A stretch of 64,000 nucleotides of DNA from Melanopsichium pennsylvanicum (taxonomy: Eukaryota > Basidiomycota > Ustilaginomycetes > Ustilaginales), in assembly GCA_900208305.1 (NCBI GenBank), contig OAPG01000004.1, forward strand, positions 868,001 through 932,000, read 5' to 3'. Position 1 is the first letter of the stretch, and the number at the start of each line of letters is the position of its first letter. The notes beneath the pieces were generated by a model that had not been told where the DNA came from, searched no databases, and worked only from the letters and a program-made list of their open reading frames with translations. The translations under genes and the position numbers were made by a program. Positions 35,406 through 44,400 of the stretch are shown piece by piece.

Positions 35406-38381
35406 ATGGCCCATCTCTACCCGCACTTGAGAGTGCATCAAGTGTTTGGTGCCAACACAGACGTGGGTAAAACCATTTTTACCACAGCTCTCTGTCTCGC
35501 CTCATCTGCGCTTCCGCTCAACAACACACAAAGTGTTGCTTCAGATGTATTTACTGCTTCCCAAGCAGGGCTGGGTGAGCGAGTGCATTATCTCAAACCC
35601 GTCTCTACTGGTGCACTCGCCGATTCGGACGATGCGCACATTTCGACCTATGCCCCCAACACGTCGTACAAAACCCTGTATCGGTTTAGCGAACCCGTGT
35701 CTCCGCATCTAGCTGTCGAGTTGGAACGTAGAGCCAAGCTGGCTGAACGCGAGGTCGGCGGTGCACCTGCTCCACCTTCTGACCAGGACTTTGTGCGTGG
35801 GATCGGGGAATGGATCCACAACGCTTCACAACAGGTGTTGCACGCAGCATCGCGCCCAAATGGTGTAGCGTACGTCGAGACTGCCGGAGGAGTTCATAGT
35901 CCAGGTCCTAGTGGGGTTTCCCAAACTCACCTCTTGCGTCCGCTCAGGTTGCCAACTGTGTTGATCGGAAGTGCAGAACTCGGTGGCATCAGCACCACCA
36001 GAAGCGCTTTCGAAAGTCTCCTGATGGCAGGGTACGACGTCGAAGCAGTGTTACTCTTCCCTAGCCCTCGATACGGAAATGTAGAGTATCTGAGGAAATT
36101 TTTCTTGGAAGAATACGGTATTCCCGTCTTCGGTCTAGGCGGACCGAACAGTGGTGCTGACAGCGGGTCATCCAACATATTCGGCCCGCCCCCAACGAAA
36201 AACGTCGACACAGCAGCAGATCGAATGGCCATGAGCCACTTTTACCAAGGCTTAGTCTCTGGCAATTCCGAACCTACTTCAACCGAGGAAAACCAAGGAG
36301 GAGTGTACGAGGTAGTACGCTATCTCAGAGAAAAGCACCAGAGACGAATTCAAGATTTACAAACCATGGCTCAGCGAACCAGAGATACTGTTTGGTGGCC
36401 ATTCACCCAGCATCATTTGACTCGTACAAACCAAGAAGTCAATGTGATTGATTCAGCTCACGGTGATTTTTTCGCTATGCTCGATCAACGTTCCCCCTCT
36501 TCTTCATCTTGCCCAGGTTCGGAAGTAGGTTCGAAAGTGGAGCAAGTGTTGAAGAGCAACTCGTTGCTTCAGCCAGTGTTTGACGGGTCGGCATCTTGGT
36601 GGACACAATGTCTGGGACATGCTCCGCAAAGACTTGTGACGGCAGCTGCTGCTGCGGCTGGTCGTTATGGTCACGTTTTGTTCCCCAATGGAACTCACTC
36701 GCCCGCACTGCACCTTGCAGAACTTCTCACCGGTAAAAAACCTTTCTCTTCCTCTTCCTCTTGCTCTCGATTCATGCGTGCATCGACAGCCACACCTTCG
36801 CTCGACTCCAATCCTGGGTATGGATGGGCAGATCGTGTCTTCTTCTCCGACGATGGAAGCACAGGTATGGAAGTGGCACTCAAGATGGCTGTGCAAGCTT
36901 CGATTACGCGTTATTCTGCTTCCAAACCTTCCAGCGCCAAAGCTGCTGAAAAAGCCAAACCGGGTCAGCAACCGGGTCATCGCAGTGGAAGGCCGAAACA
37001 GGAATGGGAAGTGTTAGGACTCAAAGGAAGTTATCATGGAGATACTATCGGTGCAATGGATGCTTGTGAACCATCGGTTTACAGTGAAGCGGTGCATTGG
37101 TATCGAGGAAGAGGATTTTGGTTTGATCCACCCACCGTCGAGATTAAATCAAAGGCAAACGTCGTTGTTTCTCTCCAAGTTTCGGATGAGGATATGGCAG
37201 ATAGGATGCGCTCTAAGCATCTTACCCCACAACTCCAAAAGCAAGGGGAAAGTTTGCAAGACCGAGGTGAGAGGATCTTTTCACAATCGTACAGCTCAAT
37301 GCAGCAAGTGTACAATGTTGAACAAAGAATTAAGGACAACGATCCTCTTGTGAATTTTTATCGATCGACTATCAGAGATCAGTTGAGACAACTTACGGTG
37401 GAACAAGGGCGGAAATTTGGAGCCTTGGTTTTGGAGCCCTTGGTGATGGGAGCAGGTGGTATGATCTTTGTTGATCCTCTGTATCAGCGAATCCTCGTCG
37501 ACACCTGCAGAGCGTCGTCCGATCTTTTCAGTCTTACCGATGCGCCACTTGCACCATCACCTACTACTACTACTTTCAAATTTTTGACTCCCCGCGTCGC
37601 CGCTGGCGGTGGTGGGGAGGGAGACTGGAAAGGTATTCCGGTTATCTTTGACGAAGTATTTGCTGGATTGTACAGACTCGGAGCTTGTACGCCTTCGACG
37701 ATTGTTGGGGTGAATCCGGATATCAGCGTGTTGGCCAAGATCTTAACGGGAGGGATGGTACCTATGAGTGTTACGTTGGCGAGTAAGTCGATTTTCAACG
37801 TTTTCAATCAGAGCCATTCCAAAGTCGATGCGCTTCTACACGGCCATTCTTACACAGCCCATCCCATCGGATGCGCTGTTGCCCTCGAAACGCTCAAAGC
37901 TATCGAGGAGTTGAAACTTTCTTCTGATTGGAAACAGTGTCAGTCGGATTGGAATCAAGCCAACCACAACGACAACAAAGGTAAGGAAGAGATGAAACAA
38001 GGTGTTTGGTCATTCTGGTCCAAATCAGCAGTGGAGAGGTTGAGCGAGTTGGACAATGTGGATCATGCGATTGCCATGGGTTGTGTATTGAAGGTAGCGT
38101 TAAGGGATGAACAGGGTCAAGGTGGATATACGAGCACAGCGAGTGTCGACATATTAAAAAAATTGAGGTTTGGCGAGAGCCAAACACAAGGTCATCCAAC
38201 AATCCCAGTAAATGCTCGAAATGGAAAGGGAGAAGGTGAGGATAATAAGTTGGCTTATAATGTTCACGCAAGACCTTTAGGTAACGTGATTTACCTCATG
38301 TCGTCCCTCAACTCCCCTTCCAAGGTGTTGCGAACATCAGAAGAGTTGTTGTATAATGCAGTCAAAGAGGCTACCATATAG
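35406..38381 (+). CDS. Bifunctional dethiobiotin synthetase / DAPA aminotransferase (BioD-BioA)
   Basis: This 991-residue protein joins two consecutive steps of biotin synthesis, as in the BIO3-BIO1 protein of plants and several fungi. Residues 1 to about 300 are dethiobiotin synthetase with the P-loop GANTDVGKT (15-23) and YVETAGGVHSPG. Residues from about 325 are a class III PLP aminotransferase that makes 7,8-diaminopelargonate: WWPFTQHHLT, FFSDDGSTGMEVALKMA, GSYHGDTIGAMDA, FDEVFAGLYRLGA with the cofactor aspartate D749, and the PLP lysine K778 in LAKILTGGMVP, followed by HGHSYTAHPIGCA. Low-complexity inserts extend it beyond plant forms (about 830). Plant and fungal homologues act in mitochondria; I see no strong presequence here. 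It converges on the neighbour at 38607. Confidence 0.95.
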   Translation: MAHLYPHLRVHQVFGANTDVGKTIFTTALCLASSALPLNNTQSVASDVFTASQAGLGERVHYLKPVSTGALADSDDAHISTYAPNTSYKTLYRFSEPVSPHLAVELERRAKLAEREVGGAPAPPSDQDFVRGIGEWIHNASQQVLHAASRPNGVAYVETAGGVHSPGPSGVSQTHLLRPLRLPTVLIGSAELGGISTTRSAFESLLMAGYDVEAVLLFPSPRYGNVEYLRKFFLEEYGIPVFGLGGPNSGADSGSSNIFGPPPTKNVDTAADRMAMSHFYQGLVSGNSEPTSTEENQGGVYEVVRYLREKHQRRIQDLQTMAQRTRDTVWWPFTQHHLTRTNQEVNVIDSAHGDFFAMLDQRSPSSSSCPGSEVGSKVEQVLKSNSLLQPVFDGSASWWTQCLGHAPQRLVTAAAAAAGRYGHVLFPNGTHSPALHLAELLTGKKPFSSSSSCSRFMRASTATPSLDSNPGYGWADRVFFSDDGSTGMEVALKMAVQASITRYSASKPSSAKAAEKAKPGQQPGHRSGRPKQEWEVLGLKGSYHGDTIGAMDACEPSVYSEAVHWYRGRGFWFDPPTVEIKSKANVVVSLQVSDEDMADRMRSKHLTPQLQKQGESLQDRGERIFSQSYSSMQQVYNVEQRIKDNDPLVNFYRSTIRDQLRQLTVEQGRKFGALVLEPLVMGAGGMIFVDPLYQRILVDTCRASSDLFSLTDAPLAPSPTTTTFKFLTPRVAAGGGGEGDWKGIPVIFDEVFAGLYRLGACTPSTIVGVNPDISVLAKILTGGMVPMSVTLASKSIFNVFNQSHSKVDALLHGHSYTAHPIGCAVALETLKAIEELKLSSDWKQCQSDWNQANHNDNKGKEEMKQGVWSFWSKSAVERLSELDNVDHAIAMGCVLKVALRDEQGQGGYTSTASVDILKKLRFGESQTQGHPTIPVNARNGKGEGEDNKLAYNVHARPLGNVIYLMSSLNSPSKVLRTSEELLYNAVKEATI

Positions 38382-38606
38382 CCTTCTCCCCCACACCCCT
38401 CTCTCCGTACAGGAAAGCTAGAATACAAAAAGTTTAGCGATACACCCTCTGAACATCCGCAAACCCATTCATCACGTTTGCTCCAGTCTATACACACACA
38501 CACACACACGCGTGATTTGACCTCGAGTCACAGAAATGATGCCGAAGCTTCTATAACTTGAGCCTCTCTGAAGCGTCGATTTTTTTCCCCTTCACTGAAC
38601 CCGGCA
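38382..38606. other. Convergent 3' region with CA tract
   Basis: A short 3' flank shared by convergent genes, with (CA)n at 38491-38510. No gene is visible. Confidence 0.6.
38491..38510. repeat. (CA)n microsatellite
   Basis: About nine CA dinucleotides ending in CGCG, between convergent stop codons. Confidence 0.9.
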
Positions 38607-39410
38607 CTAACTAGCCCTTTTTTCTTCAAATTGTTCCTCCACCATCTCGGACAGAACATGGATGATCTTTGTCTGTTTGGCCAATTCTCTTTTATCAGAG
38701 GTAACACGTATGCCAGGAATGCCCATCTTGACAAACTCGACTTGCTGATTTTTTAAACATTCGTCCCATTGTTTCAAAATCTCTTTCCTTTTCTTTTCGT
38801 CTTGTTCCCTGCGAAGTTTCGGGTTTGGGTATTGTTTATCGCAAGTGGCCTTGAACTGATGGAATTCTTTTACGAGTTGATTTTCAAGTGCATCTTGTTG
38901 GTGTTTAAGAGTCGCTAGGCGATTCAGAAGGGATGTATCGGTGGAAAGAGTGCTGAGGATGGGGAGGGATTCGGCGAACGAGAGGGTTGACAATTCGCGT
39001 GTTGTTGTCGTGGAGGTGGTGGTGGGTGGTGATTTGGTAGGTAAATTTGGTTTCGGTGGTAACGCAGGAGGATCCGTTAGCACGGATGATGTGCTGGAAA
39101 AGGGATTGAAGCTGTACGGATTAAAAGGGGTTTCGTCTGCCGAAGTTGTGGCTGCAATTAGGTTGTATTTATTCGAGGTATTGTAGGTGCGTCTTTTGGC
39201 TGCATCGGTCCAATTTGGATCGAGTGAAGTAGTTGAAGTGTCTTGAGACGCCGTAACATGTGGATTGAATGAAGAGGATGACGAGATTGCAAAGGGGTTT
39301 GTCGGGGGATTAGTCGAGGATGAGGAGGAAGAATCCTGCTGCCGCCTCAGGATCTCTAGCAAGCGTTGCACTCCATGAGGATCGTCTTTGTTAGTAGCGT
39401 TGAAATTCAT
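38607..39410 (-). CDS. Unrecognised coiled-coil protein
   Basis: I do not recognise this protein. The 267 residues from MNFNATNKDDPHGVQ have three parts: a Ser/Thr/Pro-rich N-terminal half containing NPF tripeptides (TNPFAIS, FNPFSST) and a PPALPPKPNLP proline motif; a predicted helical coiled coil (LLNRLATLKHQQDALENQL) from about residue 175; and a basic, charged end with ILKQWDECLKNQQVEFVKMG and IPGIRVTSDKRELAKQTKII. NPF motifs often bind EH-domain endocytic proteins, so a trafficking role is conceivable, but that is inference. The start is uncertain: an in-frame ATG at 39488 adds 26 residues. It is divergent from TAN1 with about 350 bp between them. Confidence 0.7.
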   Translation of the reverse strand: MNFNATNKDDPHGVQRLLEILRRQQDSSSSSSTNPPTNPFAISSSSSFNPHVTASQDTSTTSLDPNWTDAAKRRTYNTSNKYNLIAATTSADETPFNPYSFNPFSSTSSVLTDPPALPPKPNLPTKSPPTTTSTTTTRELSTLSFAESLPILSTLSTDTSLLNRLATLKHQQDALENQLVKEFHQFKATCDKQYPNPKLRREQDEKKRKEILKQWDECLKNQQVEFVKMGIPGIRVTSDKRELAKQTKIIHVLSEMVEEQFEEKRAS

Positions 39411-39756
39411 GCTTGCTCCGATCGACCAAGGTATGTTGTGCTGCAATTGATTGCGGAAAGGGGTCGATATGAGAGTGAGGGTCGACATGTCAAAGATCTC
39501 ATCGAGCAAGAAGAATAGCCAAAAGCGTTGCTGAGCTTCTTTGCTACAAAATATACTGTGAAATGTGTTTGTGACAGCCAAGATGCCCGAATTCCGACAC
39601 ACACACATCCTGCACCCAAATTTTAATATCTCTTTCTGACTCCCAACCCGACCCTGTCTCCTTCCATACCTTTACTTTCAAGCATCCTTCTACCGTTCAA
39701 CTACACCTTTCTTCCATCTTTACTTAGAGCAGACCAAAACGTACAACAGAGCGATT
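39411..39756. other. Divergent promoter of the coiled-coil gene and TAN1
   Basis: About 350 bp, C/T-rich toward TAN1. It includes the alternative start of the minus-strand gene at 39488. No TATA box is clear. Confidence 0.5.
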
Positions 39757-41121
39757 ATGCCCAGCAAACGAAAACGATCCGGTCCAGGCTACTCCCGAGA
39801 CGATCCTTCCTCGTTGAAACGCAACAAAACAGCTTACAATCCACACGTATACCGCGTACCTTCCAAAGCCATCTCTGGGCCTGGAATCTTTGTCACCTGT
39901 GTTCAGGGAAAGGAACGTAAAGCGGCACTTCAATTCGTGGATATTCTCAACGAGGTTGCAGATCGTCTATATCCTGGCATAGCTCCACAGCCGTTTGTCG
40001 AAGCTCCATCTACCACTGCTCAGAATGGCGTCAACGGTTGGGAAGGGCACGAAGAGGAGGAAGACATGGATGCCCTAAGAAATGGTGTCACTTTCACTTC
40101 AACAAACCTCAGCATCGCTGATGCAGCAGCAGCAGAGTTGTCCAAATCAGAATCATCTCAAGATAAAAATCAAGTGAAGCAGATTCAGGAGAAGGAGCGT
40201 GTAGAAGACTCGGACGACATCGCCGCACAAATAGCTGCGGAGTTGAACGATATCAGAGCTAGTGAAAAAGCTTCTCGTCAACATTCACATCTCAAAAAGG
40301 GTTCCTCTTCTTCCCACAAGAACTTGCAGCGATTTCGAACCATTGAAACGGATACAGAATGTTTTCTGTTCATCAGCGTCTCGCCTCCATTCGATCCCTA
40401 CCTTCTTGTCTACACAATCCTCTCGGACACGCTTGAATCCGGTGAACCTCGTTCGCGATTCGTTCAACGCCTAACACCGGTCTCGTCAACTTGCAGTGCC
40501 AATATTCAAGACCTCACCTTTTTGGCTGAGAGGATCTTGCCCAAATATTTTGGTAAGTCCAAGCAACAGGCTAAGACGTTCAAGATCGATCCAAGGATTC
40601 GATCTCATTCCAAGTTGAAACGAGGCGATGTGATTCAAGTGGTTGCATCGAGTATCCCTACCGAAAGTGAAGAGGGTATGAGGATTCATCAAGCCAACCT
40701 GACCAATCCTGATTTGTGGATCGTGGTGGAAGTGGTGAAAAACACAGCCGCTATCAGTGTGATAGAAAATTATGAAAAGTTTAAAAAGATGAATCTTCAA
40801 TCGGTAGCAGCAACAGCGAATGAGGTTAAAGCGAAACAAATTGAATCGAATTCGGGTCATGATGTTGGAAAAGGTAGGATTGGAGCGAGTTTAGTAAAAG
40901 TAGTCAAGGAACCTAATGCAGCAATAGCGGTGATAGCAGTGAAGGGGGAGGTAGAAGGAGGGGAAATCCAAAACTCGGGTGTTCAGAATGTTGATGACAA
41001 CAAGGATGAAAAAGAGGAGACAGAGAGAAAGACAGAAGAGGTGGCTCAGAAGGAACTAGCACAAATTTCAACACAAACAGACACGCATGGTGACCAATTG
41101 TCAAACTTCCGTCTCTTCTGA
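39757..41121 (+). CDS. TAN1: tRNA acetyltransferase adaptor Tan1 (THUMP domain)
   Basis: Tan1/THUMPD1 binds tRNA and directs Kre33/NAT10 to form N4-acetylcytidine at position 12 of tRNA-Ser and tRNA-Leu. The 454-residue protein begins with a basic segment (MPSKRKRSGPG), then SGPGIFVTCVQGKERKAALQ, the conserved N-terminal part, with an acidic insert after it. The THUMP domain spans about 195-340: QRFRTIETDTECFLFIS, RFVQRLTPVSSTCSAN, LAERILPKYF, FKIDPRIRSHSKLKRGDVIQ, and NPDLWIVVEVVKNTAAISVI. The C-terminal ~100 residues after the domain are charged and low in complexity, making it longer than yeast Tan1 (289). No intron is needed. Confidence 0.95.
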   Translation: MPSKRKRSGPGYSRDDPSSLKRNKTAYNPHVYRVPSKAISGPGIFVTCVQGKERKAALQFVDILNEVADRLYPGIAPQPFVEAPSTTAQNGVNGWEGHEEEEDMDALRNGVTFTSTNLSIADAAAAELSKSESSQDKNQVKQIQEKERVEDSDDIAAQIAAELNDIRASEKASRQHSHLKKGSSSSHKNLQRFRTIETDTECFLFISVSPPFDPYLLVYTILSDTLESGEPRSRFVQRLTPVSSTCSANIQDLTFLAERILPKYFGKSKQQAKTFKIDPRIRSHSKLKRGDVIQVVASSIPTESEEGMRIHQANLTNPDLWIVVEVVKNTAAISVIENYEKFKKMNLQSVAATANEVKAKQIESNSGHDVGKGRIGASLVKVVKEPNAAIAVIAVKGEVEGGEIQNSGVQNVDDNKDEKEETERKTEEVAQKELAQISTQTDTHGDQLSNFRLF

Positions 41122-41409
41122 ATCTCATCCATATCATCCGCTCTCCTGGACATGATCGTTGTGCCCTCTGAAATATACACGATGATACGAGTTGCAGTGT
41201 CGAGCATCTCTTGCGTATGCCACTCCCCACTCTATTCTCTTTCTCTCTCTCACCCCCTCTCTCTCTCACACACATACACTCACACACCCACTTACACGTC
41301 CATCCTTTGTTGTCATGGAAACTTCAATCGCATGGCATTTCTACAATGTTGGACCTTTGCATCTGTGCGTAAGCTTCCTTAGCGTGACTGTTAGAGTTAA
41401 GGCTGACGT
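41122..41409. other. Convergent 3' region with CT/CA tract
   Basis: The 3' flank shared by TAN1 and LAA1, with a CT-rich then CA-rich tract at 41237-41290. No gene is visible. Confidence 0.6.
41237..41290. repeat. Interrupted (CT)n(CA)n tract
   Basis: CTCT runs followed by imperfect CACACA between the convergent TAN1 and LAA1 stop codons. Confidence 0.85.
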
Positions 41410-44400
41410 TTAGCTACCGAAGCTTTTCAAAGCAATGCTACTTGCTAGCTGTTTTGTCGATGCTTGCCCTGCAACACCGTTAGCGGTGCCGCCATTTGCA
41501 CCTGCCGCGCCTGCGCCTGCACCAGCTGCACCCTGTCCGAGTTGGGCACGGATACTTCCCTCGAGTACCGCCTTTCTTTCTGGATCCAATGCTGCTGTAG
41601 CTTCTTTGAACGCTGCTGCATGTTGACCTGCCAAAGAGATCAATTGTCTTACTGTGAAGCTGTGCAACTCGGTCACTTTGCTCGGATTCATCAGAACCAG
41701 CAATGTTGGCAGGACGATGGCCAATGCTCTGCTGCGGAAATCGCCTTCACTGGGAAGAGTCGAGATCATACCGTTAAATGTTTTGATCACGTCCTTCAGT
41801 GCACCTTGCAATGTCGTTCGAGGCGTATTGGTGGTGGAAGAAGAGGAAGATTTGGGAGATGAGGAAACGAGGGGTCCTGCACGGCAGACGAATTCGATCA
41901 AACCAGGTAGCAGTTGCCCAACGCAGTAAAGGAGCGAAGGATTGCCACATGATGCAGAGAGTATGATAGTTCGCGCGCAATTCACCGAGACCAGACCGAT
42001 CTCTTCCACTCCCTCAGCCAGCTGTGACTGCGTTTCACCCACTTTGGATGTCGATCCGTGAGCAGCAGTCTGTTTCCACTGACTCACCTCTTCCTCGAAG
42101 CTCAACAGCTTCTGGATGATCAAATAGCAAGCGTGTTCAGCCACCGCTTGCGACACTTTGATGTTGATAGGGATCGAAGTGAGCACAACCACCACGACAA
42201 GCAAGCTGTTCTTGGTCTTGTTCAGCGCGACACGGCCCACTCGAGTGCGCAAGTCTTCAACGTGCTGCAGAGCTTGTGACAGAAATCCGTGAACGGCACG
42301 TTGGAGTACGTCGCTGTTGGGTTTGACCGATTTTGCCGAACGCTCGCACAGATCTTTGAGGGAGCTCAGTGATGGCCCGATGAGGTCTTGCTCCGATGTC
42401 TCGTCCTTGAGCATTTCCGAGTACGAATAAAAACCGACGGCGAAAAGGTCCTCCTGCAACGCTTTGGGGAACAGACCAACCATGCCGATGTATGCAGAGT
42501 AGGCGACACGTAGCAGTACCGCCTTTTCATCGACAGAGCCACGGGTGGTGCGCACGTTTTGCAGCACGCAGACTACCACACGCAAGCACTGGCTTAGCTT
42601 GGCCTCGTTGGGCAATTTCCCAGCTTCCGCGACCGCTTCGTCGTCTCCAGAGAGCAGCAGCTTTCCGTACGAAGCAGCCATACCTCCGATCGTCTCGAGC
42701 ACGGCAACCTGTACTGCAGGAGGCTCGGTCATGACCAGGCGGTACCACAGATTGCACAGTTCCGAGAACAAGCTATCTTGCAGCAACGCCGAGCCTGCGA
42801 CTTGAGGTTTGCTGAGCGCCGTCATTGCTCTGAGCGAGATACGCATCACTTTGCCCTCAAGTGCCGACTCGGCGCTGCTCGTCGAGCGCGTCGCCAAGGC
42901 CTCGAAGGCGAGACCATACATCACGAAGAAGAAAAGGCAGGGTTCACTCCTGGCCTTGGGCGCCGCAGCGCTCGTGCCGGTCGTGCCGGCCGTGGTAGGT
43001 GCAGTCTCGCCATTCATGGCCGCAAGGGCGCGTGCATCGTTCTCCTGCAGCAAGCCGGTCACCGCTTGAAGGATTGTGTGCCACGAACGCTCGTGATAGG
43101 GCAGCACCACCTCGCGTGCCAGACCCGCGTATTGTGAATCGAGACTGGCATTGATGGAAGGGCCCAGCCCACCGGGTGATCCGCCAATGTCCATCTCGGG
43201 GTCGGAACGGATCTTGGCGTACTCTCGCAGGGAAGCGATCCAGTAAGGCACGATGCGAGCAACGTGGGGCTTGACAACGTCCACCAGATAGCTCTGGGCG
43301 GCGCTAGCCGTTTGCAGCTCGGCCCAAGCCGTAAATACCGCAATCTTGAGCATAGCATTGGCATTTTGCGAGAGATCCTTAACGTCACCGAGCTGGGTCA
43401 TGCTGGGCTGCATACAACTGTCGAGCGCTGAAACGAGCTGCTTGAGGATTCGACCCATACGGCTCACTTGTTTGATCACGCCTGAAGCGACAAAGACCGC
43501 GCACACCTGGACAGCCGCAGCGAGTACCTCTGGCGTCGAATCGGTCAAGAAGGCAGGCGTCAACGCAGCAGCAATGGGAGCTTGGTGTTGTTCGAGCAGC
43601 ATAGCTTCCTCGAAGTCGGGGTCGCGAGCTAGCTTGAATGATTCGATCACATCGCGAAGCACCACAAGACCTTCCAGACGGATCTCAATGTTGGCGGACG
43701 TGCTTGCCGTGAAGGCCATCCTGATGAGATCGACAACGCGATTGCTCATCAACAAGCGTCGCTGCGGAGAAGCGCGACCCTTTTCACCTGCGCCGGGAGG
43801 CGTCGAGAAGTGCTCGAGCTTTCCTGCCTGACGCACGGCGACAAACACTTGATGCAAGCAGCGTAGCGCAAAGAGCTGCGTGCGCCACCGGCTACCGCCG
43901 GTAGCATTGAGTTTGACGGCGTTGGTGTCATTTCCGAGGTCGATGGCGGCCGCCTCCTCGTCCTGCAGCATCATAGCGAGGCTGGGCAGCTGTTTGCTTT
44001 GATCGGCCGCGTTGTTCGCGTTCTGACGGGTGGGTGCCGTGGTCATGATACGCTGGCAGAGGTCGATCCAACCGTTGGGCGCCAGGTCGGCCGTCTTTTG
44101 AAGCCAGCTGATGATGACTTCGCGGGATCCCGCGAGTTTGGGATCTTCGTCGAGTTGGGCGAAGAACTCTTCGACGAGCTGGTCGCCGCCAATCCTGCTC
44201 ATGGCAAGCGCTTCTCGCTGCACAAGCTGGTAAAAGGCAGTGACGGCTGCCAGCTTGAGCGTGCGCTGCTTGCCAGCAAGCTGCTTTCGGAGTTGTTCGA
44301 TCCATGCGGTCACGTCGACGAACTGAGAAGCGAACAGGCCAAAATGCTGGAGTGCCTTGGTCGACTCGACCACAACACCGGGATCCGACTCATGCGAGAA

